The notes beneath the pieces were generated by a model, which made no database searches, was not told where the DNA came from, and was given only the letters and a program-made list of their open reading frames with translations. From Algoriphagus aquaeductus (lineage in GTDB: Bacteria; Bacteroidota; Bacteroidia; Cytophagales; Cyclobacteriaceae): a stretch of 64,000 nt of DNA. Shown here piece after piece: positions 8,441 to 16,225 of the stretch. Positions within the stretch are counted from its first letter, which is position 1; each line of letters begins with the position of its first letter. A program made the translations under genes and the position numbers. The DNA is taken from NCBI RefSeq assembly GCF_003253485.1, contig NZ_QKTX01000008.1:1-64000 (forward strand), read 5' to 3'.

Positions 8441-9514
8441 ATGCAAAATTTCTCCTACGATCACCTGTACCGTTTCACTTTCGAGATGCTGACCAAAATT
8501 GGCTGTACGGAGTCCGATGCCAAAATCGCGACGGAAGTCCTGCTCTCAGCAGATCTGCGCGGAGTGGACAGTCACGGGGTAGCTAGGCTGAGCGGCTATG
8601 TGAGATTGTGGGAAAAAGGAAGAATCAACGCAACACCTAACGTCCGGGTAACCTACGAAACACCCTCCACGGCTGTGGTCGACGGAGACAGTGGCTTAGG
8701 TCTGGTCGTGGCACCATTTGCGATGAAAGTGGCCATTGAAAAAGCAAAAAATGTGGGAACAGGCTGGGTTTCGGTGAAAAACTCCAACCACTACGGCATT
8801 GCAGGCTACCATGCCATGATGGCCTTGGAGCATGATATGATCGGAATTTCCTTGACCAATGCAAGTCCTTTGGTCTCTCCTACTTTCTCTAAGGAGCGAT
8901 TGCTAGGTACGAATCCGATTTCTGTTGCGATTCCCGCCAAAGAAGAGCCTGCTTTTGTCGCGGACATGGCTACGACGACTGCGGCAAACGGGAAACTGGA
9001 AATTCTCCAGCGCAAAGGTTTGGATACCCCAACAGGCTGGGTTCAGGATCGAGATGGAAATCCTACCACTTCAGCAAACGGGGTAAAAGACGGCGGTGCT
9101 TTGCTACCTCTTGGTGGAGACAGGGAGCACGGTTCGCACAAAGGCTATGCATTAGGGGCAATCGTGGACATTTTCTCAGCGGTACTTTCCGGAGCAAATT
9201 ACGGACCTTGGGTACCTCCGTTTGTGGCATTCCTTGATCCTCTTCCCAACCTAGTGGGAGAAGGAATCGGCCACTTTTTCGGAGCCATGCGTGTAGATGC
9301 TTTCCGACCAGCCGATGAATTCAAATCCCACATGGATAATTGGATTCGTCGATTCTGCTCGGCAGAACCTACCCCCGGAAACGAAAAAGTTTTAATTCCC
9401 GGAGATCCTGAGCGGGAATTGGAAGCTATAAGAAGAATAGATGGAATTCCTTTGCTTGATCCTGTGGTGAAGGACTTGACTCAATTGGGTGAACGGTTTG
9501 GAGTGAAGTTTTGA
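8441..9514 (+). CDS. Ldh family (malate/L-lactate-type) dehydrogenase
   Basis: A 357-residue NAD(P)-dependent 2-oxoacid reductase of the Ldh2/MDH2 family (PF02615), which is unrelated to the Rossmann lactate dehydrogenases. Family marks are RGVDSHGVARLSGYV (with the conserved His), VKNSNHYGIAGYHAM, LLGTNPISVAIPA and the central DMATTTAANGK. The C-terminal part is full length. Family members reduce malate, sulfolactate, ureidoglycolate or delta-1-piperideine-2-carboxylate; no neighbour points to one of these. A TATCTTTG -7 element at 8412-8419 precedes the ATG by 21 bases. It ends 60 bases before a small unrelated gene pair. Confidence 0.85.
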   Translation: MQNFSYDHLYRFTFEMLTKIGCTESDAKIATEVLLSADLRGVDSHGVARLSGYVRLWEKGRINATPNVRVTYETPSTAVVDGDSGLGLVVAPFAMKVAIEKAKNVGTGWVSVKNSNHYGIAGYHAMMALEHDMIGISLTNASPLVSPTFSKERLLGTNPISVAIPAKEEPAFVADMATTTAANGKLEILQRKGLDTPTGWVQDRDGNPTTSANGVKDGGALLPLGGDREHGSHKGYALGAIVDIFSAVLSGANYGPWVPPFVAFLDPLPNLVGEGIGHFFGAMRVDAFRPADEFKSHMDNWIRRFCSAEPTPGNEKVLIPGDPERELEAIRRIDGIPLLDPVVKDLTQLGERFGVKF

Positions 9515-9574
9515 TTTCAGATTTCGGATTTCAGAATTTGGATTTCTTTAGCACGAATTTTCTAACTTCAAAAC

Positions 9575-9790
9575 ATGAGCGATTCCCCGAAAAAATTCCG
9601 ACTTGACCGAACTGCTTTCGAAGCCAGAAATGCCTCAGAACAGGTTAATTATGGGAAAGTCTATCAAAACACAACTTGGCAAGAGCGACTTCGGATTCAT
9701 CAATATTTGAATAGCATTGCCTATGGATACGATTTGGATAATCCGCCTCGAATGGACAAGACATTTTTTCAGATAAAAACCAGAAAGTAG
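9575..9790 (+). CDS. Small hypothetical protein paired with a nucleotidyltransferase
   Basis: A 71-residue protein of unknown function. It is hydrophilic, rich in charged and aromatic residues, and has no signal peptide or membrane segment. The middle part (WQERLRIHQYLNSIAYGYD) looks helical. The stop codon TAG shares its last base with the GTG start of the next gene, so the two are translationally coupled. That coupling is the main evidence that this is a real gene and works with the nucleotidyltransferase, as antitoxin, adaptor or subunit; this is inference. I do not recognise a named domain. Confidence 0.6.
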   Translation: MSDSPKKFRLDRTAFEARNASEQVNYGKVYQNTTWQERLRIHQYLNSIAYGYDLDNPPRMDKTFFQIKTRK

Positions 9791-10248
9791 TGGGGAATAT
9801 CTTTCAAGATGATTTCAGGGATTTTCTAAATGCCCTTAACGAGCAGGGCGTAGATTACATTTTGGTTGGCGGATTTTCTGTCATAATTCATGGGTACTCC
9901 CGGACTACAGGAGACATGGATATCTGGGTAAGAAAAACAAAGGAAAACTACAGCAGGCTAGAAAAGGCTTTCTATCAATTTGGAATGCCCGTTTTCGATA
10001 TGACCGAGTGGAATTTTTTACATCATCCTGAGTGGAATGTTTTTTCTTATGGAAAATCCCCTGTAGCAATTGACATCATGACTGAGGTGAAAGGGTTGGA
10101 TTTTGACCAAGCTTTTAACCAATCCAAAATCTATGATGATGGGGGACTAAAGGTAAGAACCCTACACAAAAACGACTTAATTGATGCAAAACTTGCTTCT
10201 AAGAGGTCAAAGGATCTTGATGATTTAGAAAACTTAGAGAATTACTAA
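9790..10248 (+). CDS. DUF6036-like nucleotidyltransferase
   Basis: A 152-residue protein with a minimal pol-beta-like nucleotidyltransferase fold. LVGGFSVIIHGYSRTTGDMDI (roughly residues 25-45, written here without its first residues in full) carries the GG-F-S turn and the metal-binding Asp pair D42 and D44; a third candidate Asp lies in the strand AIDIM. The start codon is GTG at 9790, one base overlapping the upstream small gene. Such stand-alone proteins (DUF6036 or MNT type) often belong to toxin-antitoxin-like or accessory modules and can AMPylate or nucleotidylate partners. No HEPN partner is seen, so a classical HEPN/MNT pair is unlikely. Function unknown. Confidence 0.75.
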   Translation: MGNIFQDDFRDFLNALNEQGVDYILVGGFSVIIHGYSRTTGDMDIWVRKTKENYSRLEKAFYQFGMPVFDMTEWNFLHHPEWNVFSYGKSPVAIDIMTEVKGLDFDQAFNQSKIYDDGGLKVRTLHKNDLIDAKLASKRSKDLDDLENLENY

Positions 10249-10324
10249 CCCGTATTAAAGCCTCATTTTCCCTTTTTCTGCCTAGTTTAGTCTTGAATTT
10301 GCCCAAAGCCCAAACTGGAAGAAA

Positions 10325-10993
10325 ATGAGTAGAAGTTCTCTGAGTATCCTAGCCCTTTTATTGGGAGCTAGCCTGTTTTCCTGCAGCCCAAAAGCTACCT
10401 TTCGCATCATCGACAAGCCCATTACCTGGAATGCAGAACGGGAAAAACTCTCCATCCAATACCTGAAAGACCGACACGGTCTGGAAAAAGCCATCGCTAC
10501 CATCGAACCCAAAATGGTGGTCGTTCACTGGACAGCTATCGATAACATCGAAGTGACTTTTGATGTATTTAATCCTCCGACCCTTGGTGGACGGGCAGAT
10601 TTGACTGGAGCAAGCAATCTGAATGTATCCAGCCAATTTTTGATCGATCGGGATGGGACAATTTTCAGGCTTTTGCCTGATACCACATTTGCGCGGCACG
10701 TTATTGGCTTGAATTACCTAGCTATCGGAATTGAAAATATCGGTAGCGATGAAATGCCCCTGACCAAAGCACAACTTGAAGCTAATGAACTATTAATCCG
10801 GCATCTTAAAAAAAAGTATCCCATAGACTATGTAATCGGACATCATGAATATCAAAATTTCCAAACCACCGACCTTTGGAAAGAAACCGACCCCAACTAC
10901 CGAACCGTCAAAACCGATCCCGGAGACAAATTCATGAACCAACTCAGAAAAAAATTGACTGACCTTAATCTTAAACCAGTGCCCAAACTCTAA
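10325..10993 (+). CDS. N-acetylmuramoyl-L-alanine amidase lipoprotein (Amidase_2)
   Basis: A 222-residue lipoprotein (lipobox ending LFSC, Cys20) with an Amidase_2/PGRP zinc amidase domain, which cuts the bond between N-acetylmuramic acid and L-alanine in peptidoglycan. The likely zinc ligands are His68 (VVVHWTA), His173 (IGHHEY) and Asp198 in KTDPGDKF; the last motif is the family hallmark. It heads a plus-strand cell-wall group: GHL10 glycosidase, GNAT, AmpG-like transporter and NagZ-like GH3. Being lipid-anchored it should work in the periplasm or outer membrane, releasing stem peptides from anhydromuropeptides or sacculi. The 98-base gap to the next gene may hold a separate promoter. Confidence 0.85.
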   Translation: MSRSSLSILALLLGASLFSCSPKATFRIIDKPITWNAEREKLSIQYLKDRHGLEKAIATIEPKMVVVHWTAIDNIEVTFDVFNPPTLGGRADLTGASNLNVSSQFLIDRDGTIFRLLPDTTFARHVIGLNYLAIGIENIGSDEMPLTKAQLEANELLIRHLKKKYPIDYVIGHHEYQNFQTTDLWKETDPNYRTVKTDPGDKFMNQLRKKLTDLNLKPVPKL

Positions 10994-11091
10994 CTCATCG
11001 CTGTGATCTGGGTCTTCCTCGCCGTGGGCTGTGCCCACACAGACCACTAAATCAAAGCCTTATCACCTAATTTCATGATAAAAATTACCCC

Positions 11092-12732
11092 ATGCACTCC
11101 TCCCAAAGACTCTTTTACCTTTTCCTGATCAGCATTCTTTTGGTTGCGTCTTGTAAGTCCAAAAAGCCAGTTGCAACCCCTCCTACAAGACCCAGCACTC
11201 CCACCTCAACAATTCCTCCTAAAACCAGCGAAACCCTTCCTGCCAAACCGCTACCCGCAGTCGCTCTAAAACCTTTGGCCTATCGAATGCCAGATATACC
11301 TCGGGAATTCCGCGGAGTGTGGATTGCCACCGTCGCCAATATCGACTGGCCAGTATCCCCAGATTCCCCATGGGAAGTTCAGAAGCGAGAATACATCAAG
11401 CTGCTGGATTACTACAAAAACCTCAACTTCAACGCCGTCATCGTGCAAATCCGCACCGCGGGCGATGCCTTTTACCCCAGCAACTACGCGCCTTGGTCCA
11501 AATACCTGACAGGAAAGCAAGGAAAAGCTCCTGCCACTCAAGAAAATCCCCTGACCTGGATGATCAAAGAAGCGCACGACCGAGGACTGGAATTTCACGC
11601 TTGGCTTAATCCCTATCGAGCTACCATGAACCTCGAAACGAGCGATTTAAGTCCTGAACACGACTTTTTCAAACATCGAAACTGGATGCTAAAATATGGC
11701 ACCAAGTGGTACTATGACCCGGGATTGCCTGAGGTAAAAAATCACTTATTGGCCATCATCAAAGAAGTAGTCACCAATTATGACATCGATGCAATTCACT
11801 TTGACGACTATTTCTATCCTTACAAAGAGCCTAAGCTGGATTTTCCCGATAAAGCTTCCTATGACAAATACAAAAAACCAGGACAGTCTCGGGACGACTG
11901 GAGAAGGCAGAATGTGAACGATTTGATTTTGGCACTAAGCCAGACCATCAAGGCGCAAAAGCCTTGGGTGCAGTTTGGAATCTCACCGTTTGGAGTTTGG
12001 AGAAATCAAAGCAAAGACCCCAAGGGATCACCCACTCAGGCCGGTCAGACCAATTACGATGACCTCTACGCGGATGTCTTGCTTTGGATGAAAAATAAAT
12101 GGATCGACTACCTGATTCCACAATTGTATTGGAGCATGGAGCATCGACTGGCTTCCCACCGCAAACTGGCAGACTGGTGGTCGAATAACAGCTACGGAAC
12201 CAACATTTACATCGGAAACGGGCCTTATAAAATCCGGGAAGACTCCGATGAGGCTTGGAAAAATCCAGCCGAGCTCAACACCCAAGTCAACTATGCCAGG
12301 ACTTTGCCACAAATCCAAGGCAATGCTTTTTTCTCTGCCAAATCCATTTACATCAAAAATCAGGACATCGCCCAGCGGTTGAAAAACGAGGTGTATGACA
12401 GACCCACTCTTCCTCCTTCCTTTGAACCAAAGACGCCAACGATTATCGATATTCCGGTGGTATTTGATGTAAAAACCACCACCGAAAAAACGCAGATCAA
12501 CCTCGAAAAGCCGCTAGATCCCGCCATTCGGTATGCCATGGTACAGGGAGGAAATGACCTGAACACCCTTCACGAGGCGATTATTCATACGGCTTGGGTA
12601 GGTGGATCGAGAGTCCGATATTTAGAAGTACCGAGTTTGAATACCGAGTATTTGGCGATCCGCTGGATTGATCATTATGGTCGAATCGTACAAACTCAGG
12701 TCTTCCAAACCCCAAAATCCACCCGCCCATGA
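11092..12732 (+). CDS. Family 10 glycosylhydrolase-like (GHL10) lipoprotein
   Basis: A 546-residue lipoprotein: signal peptide ending LLVASC (Cys21), a Pro/Thr-rich linker to about residue 60, then a GHL10/DUF187 TIM barrel (PF02638). Marks include FRGVWIATVANIDWP, AWLNPYRA, the acid-rich strand DAIHFDDYFYPY (about 232-243), ISPFGVWRNQ and IPQLYWSMEHR. A small C-terminal beta domain follows (from about 440). Proteins of this family have been linked to cell-wall glycan; some act on peptidoglycan denuded of stem peptides, which suits the amidase gene directly upstream. Its stop overlaps the GNAT start by four bases (ATGA). Confidence 0.85.
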   Translation: MHSSQRLFYLFLISILLVASCKSKKPVATPPTRPSTPTSTIPPKTSETLPAKPLPAVALKPLAYRMPDIPREFRGVWIATVANIDWPVSPDSPWEVQKREYIKLLDYYKNLNFNAVIVQIRTAGDAFYPSNYAPWSKYLTGKQGKAPATQENPLTWMIKEAHDRGLEFHAWLNPYRATMNLETSDLSPEHDFFKHRNWMLKYGTKWYYDPGLPEVKNHLLAIIKEVVTNYDIDAIHFDDYFYPYKEPKLDFPDKASYDKYKKPGQSRDDWRRQNVNDLILALSQTIKAQKPWVQFGISPFGVWRNQSKDPKGSPTQAGQTNYDDLYADVLLWMKNKWIDYLIPQLYWSMEHRLASHRKLADWWSNNSYGTNIYIGNGPYKIREDSDEAWKNPAELNTQVNYARTLPQIQGNAFFSAKSIYIKNQDIAQRLKNEVYDRPTLPPSFEPKTPTIIDIPVVFDVKTTTEKTQINLEKPLDPAIRYAMVQGGNDLNTLHEAIIHTAWVGGSRVRYLEVPSLNTEYLAIRWIDHYGRIVQTQVFQTPKSTRP

Positions 12733-13208
12733 AAGACATGCTCGTTCGCCTGATGGAACTCCCCGACGCCTCCGAATTGGAAAAGAGACTGTTGGAAAAG
12801 GAGAAAATCGTGTTTCGAAGGGCTATCGCTCCTGAAAAACACCTCGTCAGTGAATGGGTGATGGAGCAGTTTGGTGCCTATTGGAAATCAGAAGTTGAGG
12901 TAGCTTTTTCGAGACAGCCGGTTTCCTGTTGGATCGCCCAAAGAGGAAATGAGCTCTTGGGCTTTGCCTGCTACGAATGCACGGCTCGCAATTTTTTCGG
13001 CCCCACTGGCACCAAAGAATCCGAACGGGGAAAAGGAATTGGCAAAGTTCTCTTGATCAAATCCCTCGAATCCCTTCGGGAAATGGGCTACGCTTACGCC
13101 ATCATCGGAGGAGTAGGCCCGGCAGAATTTTATGAAAAAGCGGTGGGTGCGAAAATCATAGAAGGCTCCGAAGTCAGTATTTACCAGCATTTACTCCGAA
13201 AATCATGA
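12729..13208 (+). CDS. GNAT family N-acetyltransferase
   Basis: A 159-residue cytoplasmic GNAT protein. The acetyl-CoA pyrophosphate loop is visible as ESERGKGIGKVLL (about residues 97-109, a variant of the R/Q-x-x-G-x-G/A motif), preceded by the strand LLGFACYE and followed by IIGGVGPAEFYEKAVGA. It is joined by ATGA overlaps to the GHL10 gene before it and the MFS gene after it, so it belongs to the same transcript. Acetylation of a cell-wall sugar or amino sugar is a reasonable guess from its position; nothing in the sequence fixes the substrate. Confidence 0.82.
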   Translation: MKDMLVRLMELPDASELEKRLLEKEKIVFRRAIAPEKHLVSEWVMEQFGAYWKSEVEVAFSRQPVSCWIAQRGNELLGFACYECTARNFFGPTGTKESERGKGIGKVLLIKSLESLREMGYAYAIIGGVGPAEFYEKAVGAKIIEGSEVSIYQHLLRKS

Positions 13209-14470
13209 CCCAAAACCCTTCCAAAAACCCATGGATTTGGGTGCCTACGCTTTACCTCACTGAGTCACTCCCTTATGTGGTCATCATCACGGTATCGGTG
13301 ATCATGTACAAAAACCTCGGCATCTCCAATGCAGATATCGGGTTGTATACGTCCTTCTTGTATCTACCTTGGGTCATCAAACCGATCTGGAGCCCGATTT
13401 TGGAGCTTTTTGGAAATAAGAAACAGTGGTTTCTCAGCATGCAGCTGATTCTTTCCCTGGTCTTTTTGGGCGTGGGATTGACGACGGGAGCGGATCAGTT
13501 TTTTACGATTACCTTGGCTTTCTTCTGGATGGGGGCCTTTGCCTCAGCCACCAATGACATCGCTTCGGACGGTTTGTATTTGATCGCTCTGAAGCCCGAT
13601 CAGCAGAGCTTTTTTGTAGGAATGCGAAGCACATTTTACCGTGTAGGGATGATTACGGGGCAGGGTTTGATCGTGGTCATTGCCGGAAATTTGGAGCAAA
13701 AGTTCAGCGATCCAGCCCAAGCTTGGTCTTGGACCATGATCGGTGTGGGAGCCTTGATGCTGACCTTGACAGGCGTGAATTACCTTTCCACACCAAAAGT
13801 CATCGAGGCACGCGTGGCCAAAGAAGACCAACCGAGCTTTGGAAAGGTATTTTCTTCCTTTTTCACCAAAAAAAATATCGGACTTTCCTTAGGCTTTGTC
13901 CTGCTTTATCGATTGGGCGAATCCCAATTGGTCAAGATGGCTTCTCCGTTTTTCCTGGATTCCAGAGAGGCAGGAGGATTGGGCTTGAGTACTACAGAGG
14001 TGGGTTTTATTTATGGCACCTTGGGTGTCATTGCCTTATTGGCAGGAGGAATTTTGGGAGGGATTTTGATCTCGCGTGACGGTTTGGGTAAGTGGATGAT
14101 GCCCATGGCTTTTGCCATCAATGCGCCGAATATCGGATACATTTTCCTTTCTTGGCTCCAGCCAGAAAGCGTCGTTTTCGCCACTACGGTCGTATTTATC
14201 GAGCAGTTGGGCTATGGATTTGGCTTTGCTGCCTTTATGGTTTTCCTGATTTTCTTGGCCGAAGGAATTTTCAAAACCGCCCATTATGCCTTGGCAACAG
14301 GATTTATGGCTATGGGTATGATGCTTCCCGGGATGCTGAGCGGATACATGCAGCAGTGGCTGGGCTATCCGGGATTCTTTTTGTGGGTGGTGATCGCCAC
14401 GATTCCGGGATTTGTGATGGCGTATTCGGTGAAGTATCCTAGGGAGTTTGGGAAAAAGGCAGAAAGCTAA
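13205..14470 (+). CDS. AmpG-like MFS transporter
   Basis: A 421-residue major facilitator protein with about 12 hydrophobic segments. It resembles AmpG muropeptide permeases: an opening PTLYLTESLPYVVIITVSVI, the segment WVIKPIWSPILE, and GAFASATNDIASDGLYL with the conserved Asp-Ile-Ala-Asp-like pattern. It lies in the inner membrane. Sitting between an amidase/GHL10 pair and a NagZ-like GH3 enzyme, it most likely imports anhydro-muropeptides or their disaccharides for recycling. The start overlaps the GNAT stop by four bases. AmpG identity is inferred from family resemblance plus context; other sugar or drug substrates are possible. Confidence 0.8.
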   Translation: MTQNPSKNPWIWVPTLYLTESLPYVVIITVSVIMYKNLGISNADIGLYTSFLYLPWVIKPIWSPILELFGNKKQWFLSMQLILSLVFLGVGLTTGADQFFTITLAFFWMGAFASATNDIASDGLYLIALKPDQQSFFVGMRSTFYRVGMITGQGLIVVIAGNLEQKFSDPAQAWSWTMIGVGALMLTLTGVNYLSTPKVIEARVAKEDQPSFGKVFSSFFTKKNIGLSLGFVLLYRLGESQLVKMASPFFLDSREAGGLGLSTTEVGFIYGTLGVIALLAGGILGGILISRDGLGKWMMPMAFAINAPNIGYIFLSWLQPESVVFATTVVFIEQLGYGFGFAAFMVFLIFLAEGIFKTAHYALATGFMAMGMMLPGMLSGYMQQWLGYPGFFLWVVIATIPGFVMAYSVKYPREFGKKAES

Positions 14471-14515
14471 AGTTATTTACGATCTACGAATTAAGATTTA
14501 CGAGGTAACAATGTT

Positions 14516-14540
14516 TGTCAGGCTGAGCGGAGTCGAAGCC
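14516..14540 (+). repeat. REP-like repeat, left arm
   Basis: Contains the core GAGCGGAGTCGA within TGTCAGGCTGAG...AAGCC. An inverted copy lies at 14644-14665 and a third related core at 62133-62145. The form is that of REP sequences common between genes in this phylum. Confidence 0.7.
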
Positions 14541-14643
14541 TTTTCAAAGTACGATTACATTTTGTGATTTATGAAAGGATAAAATAAGATGAGGACTATT
14601 CACCACTTTAACTCCAGCCCATTACAACATTCACAAACAAGAC

Positions 14644-14665
14644 CTCGACTCCGCTCGGTCTGACA
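14644..14665 (-). repeat. REP-like repeat, right arm (inverted)
   Basis: CTCGACTCCGCTCGGTCTGACA is, on the minus strand, a near copy of the element at 14516-14540 (core GAGCGGAGTCGA). The two arms face each other across about 100 AT-rich bases and could form a long hairpin in the mRNA between the MFS and GH3 genes. Confidence 0.7.
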
Positions 14666-14698
14666 CTAAACCCAATTTTCTAATCTTTCAATCTTCAA

Positions 14699-16198
14699 AT
14701 GCTAAAATCCCAAAAAATCGCCCAATGCTTCTCTCCTGCGGCGTTTATTCACGATACGGAGGAAAATTACCAAGCCATTGAAAAACTAATCAGAGAGCAG
14801 GAAATCGGTGGGCTGACTTTTTTCCACAGCCGCCATTCTGCTGCTGCGAACTTTGAAAAGCGGGCGGAAGTCTTGGACGTTTCGGGCACTTTTGAAAAGC
14901 TCATTGGACTCATCAATCGCTATCAAGCCATTTCCAAAATCCCTTTGCTGATCAGCATCGACGGAGAATACGGCTTAGCGATGCGTGTTGAGAAAACTCC
15001 CCAATACCCTTTTGCCATTACCCTTGGTGCTCTAAAAAACGATGCGGAAAAATGGGTGGAAGAGGTCTGCTATCGCATGGGCTTGGACATGAAGCGCTCC
15101 GGCATCCACCTTAATCTTGCCCCTTGCGCCGATGTCAATACAAATCCCAACAACCCGGTAATCGGTTATCGCTCCTTCGGAGATCAGGCTGGAAAAGTCG
15201 CCAAATTGGCTTTTGCTGCCTATTCAGGAATGAAAAAAGCTGGAATCGACGCCTGCCTGAAGCATTTCCCCGGGCATGGGAACACGGCGACAGACTCGCA
15301 TTTAGGCTTGCCGATTCTGTATAAAACCAAGGCAGAACTTGAAGCCGAGGAACTCTTCCCCTTTCAATTCGGCATCGACCGGGGGGTGGAACTCATCATG
15401 GTCGGGCACTTGGCTGTGCCTGCCCTGACCGGAGGAAAAGACATTCCGGCAAGCATCAGCCGGGAACTGATTACTGATTTGCTTAAGGGCGAAATGGGTT
15501 TCAAAGGACTCGTGATCTCCGATGCCCTAAATATGAAAGCAGTGGCAAACCTCTATCCCGAACCAGGCGAACTCGAATGGCAGGCTTTCCATGCCGGAAA
15601 TGACATCCTGTGCTTTTCGGATCATGTGAAAGAAGGAATTGAAAAAATCGCCAAAAACGCTTCAGATGAGGAAGTGAATGCGGTTTTTGGAAAAGTAATG
15701 AACCTGAAAAAGCGCTTGGGTGTGATGGAAAGCAAGTCTATTGAAGTTCCTGCCTTCAATTGGGAAAGCCATTCCCAACTCCAGAAAGACTTGGCAGAAA
15801 ACTACGTTTCGGTGATCTCTGGAGAGATCAATCCTGAAGAACTCCAGGCTATGGCAAAAGCCGGAAAGCTGGGTTACCAGGAATTTTTCACCCAAAGTCC
15901 AAGTCTTTTTTCCCAGCAGCTAGATTTACCTGTTGCCCCAATCGAACAGGCAGAAAAAGTGATTTTGGCCGTGTTTGTCCCAAGCCACAAGCCCTTGAAT
16001 CAGTTTGGAATGGATCAAGCCATACTGAGTGAACTCCAAGAACTAGCAAAAAATAAGCGGTGCATACTGATCCATTTTGGAAATCCTTTGGCGCTAAAGC
16101 TTCTGGGAAAGCTGGAAGATTTTGAAGCGGTGATTTGTGGGTATCAGGAATTTGAGGAGGTGCAGAGGGTGGTAGCCCAAACCCTCCAAGGGCTTTAA
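14699..16198 (+). CDS. nagZ: NagZ-like glycoside hydrolase family 3 beta-N-acetylglucosaminidase
   Basis: A 499-residue GH3 enzyme. KHFPGHGNTATDSH (188-201) carries the Asp/His dyad typical of NagZ-type N-acetylglucosaminidases (His201 as acid/base), and Asp275 in LVISDALNM is the nucleophile. It is longer than the roughly 340-residue proteobacterial NagZ and has a further domain of about 150 residues, as in two-domain GH3 enzymes. No signal peptide is visible, so it should act in the cytoplasm on imported GlcNAc-anhydroMurNAc products, downstream of the AmpG-like transporter. The ATG at 14699 follows an AT-rich spacer. Its last codons lie inside a strong terminator. Confidence 0.85.
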   Translation: MLKSQKIAQCFSPAAFIHDTEENYQAIEKLIREQEIGGLTFFHSRHSAAANFEKRAEVLDVSGTFEKLIGLINRYQAISKIPLLISIDGEYGLAMRVEKTPQYPFAITLGALKNDAEKWVEEVCYRMGLDMKRSGIHLNLAPCADVNTNPNNPVIGYRSFGDQAGKVAKLAFAAYSGMKKAGIDACLKHFPGHGNTATDSHLGLPILYKTKAELEAEELFPFQFGIDRGVELIMVGHLAVPALTGGKDIPASISRELITDLLKGEMGFKGLVISDALNMKAVANLYPEPGELEWQAFHAGNDILCFSDHVKEGIEKIAKNASDEEVNAVFGKVMNLKKRLGVMESKSIEVPAFNWESHSQLQKDLAENYVSVISGEINPEELQAMAKAGKLGYQEFFTQSPSLFSQQLDLPVAPIEQAEKVILAVFVPSHKPLNQFGMDQAILSELQELAKNKRCILIHFGNPLALKLLGKLEDFEAVICGYQEFEEVQRVVAQTLQGL

Positions 16199-16222
16199 GT
16201 CCCTTGGAGGGTTTCTGTTCTT
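16179..16222 (+). terminator. Terminator overlapping the end of nagZ
   Basis: A perfect 14-bp inverted repeat (AAACCCTCCAAGGG at 16179-16192, its complement at 16201-16214) with an 8-base loop, followed by CTGTTCTTTTTTT. The left arm encodes the last residues of the GH3 protein and the stop codon lies in the loop. Confidence 0.88.
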
Positions 16223-16225
16223 TTT

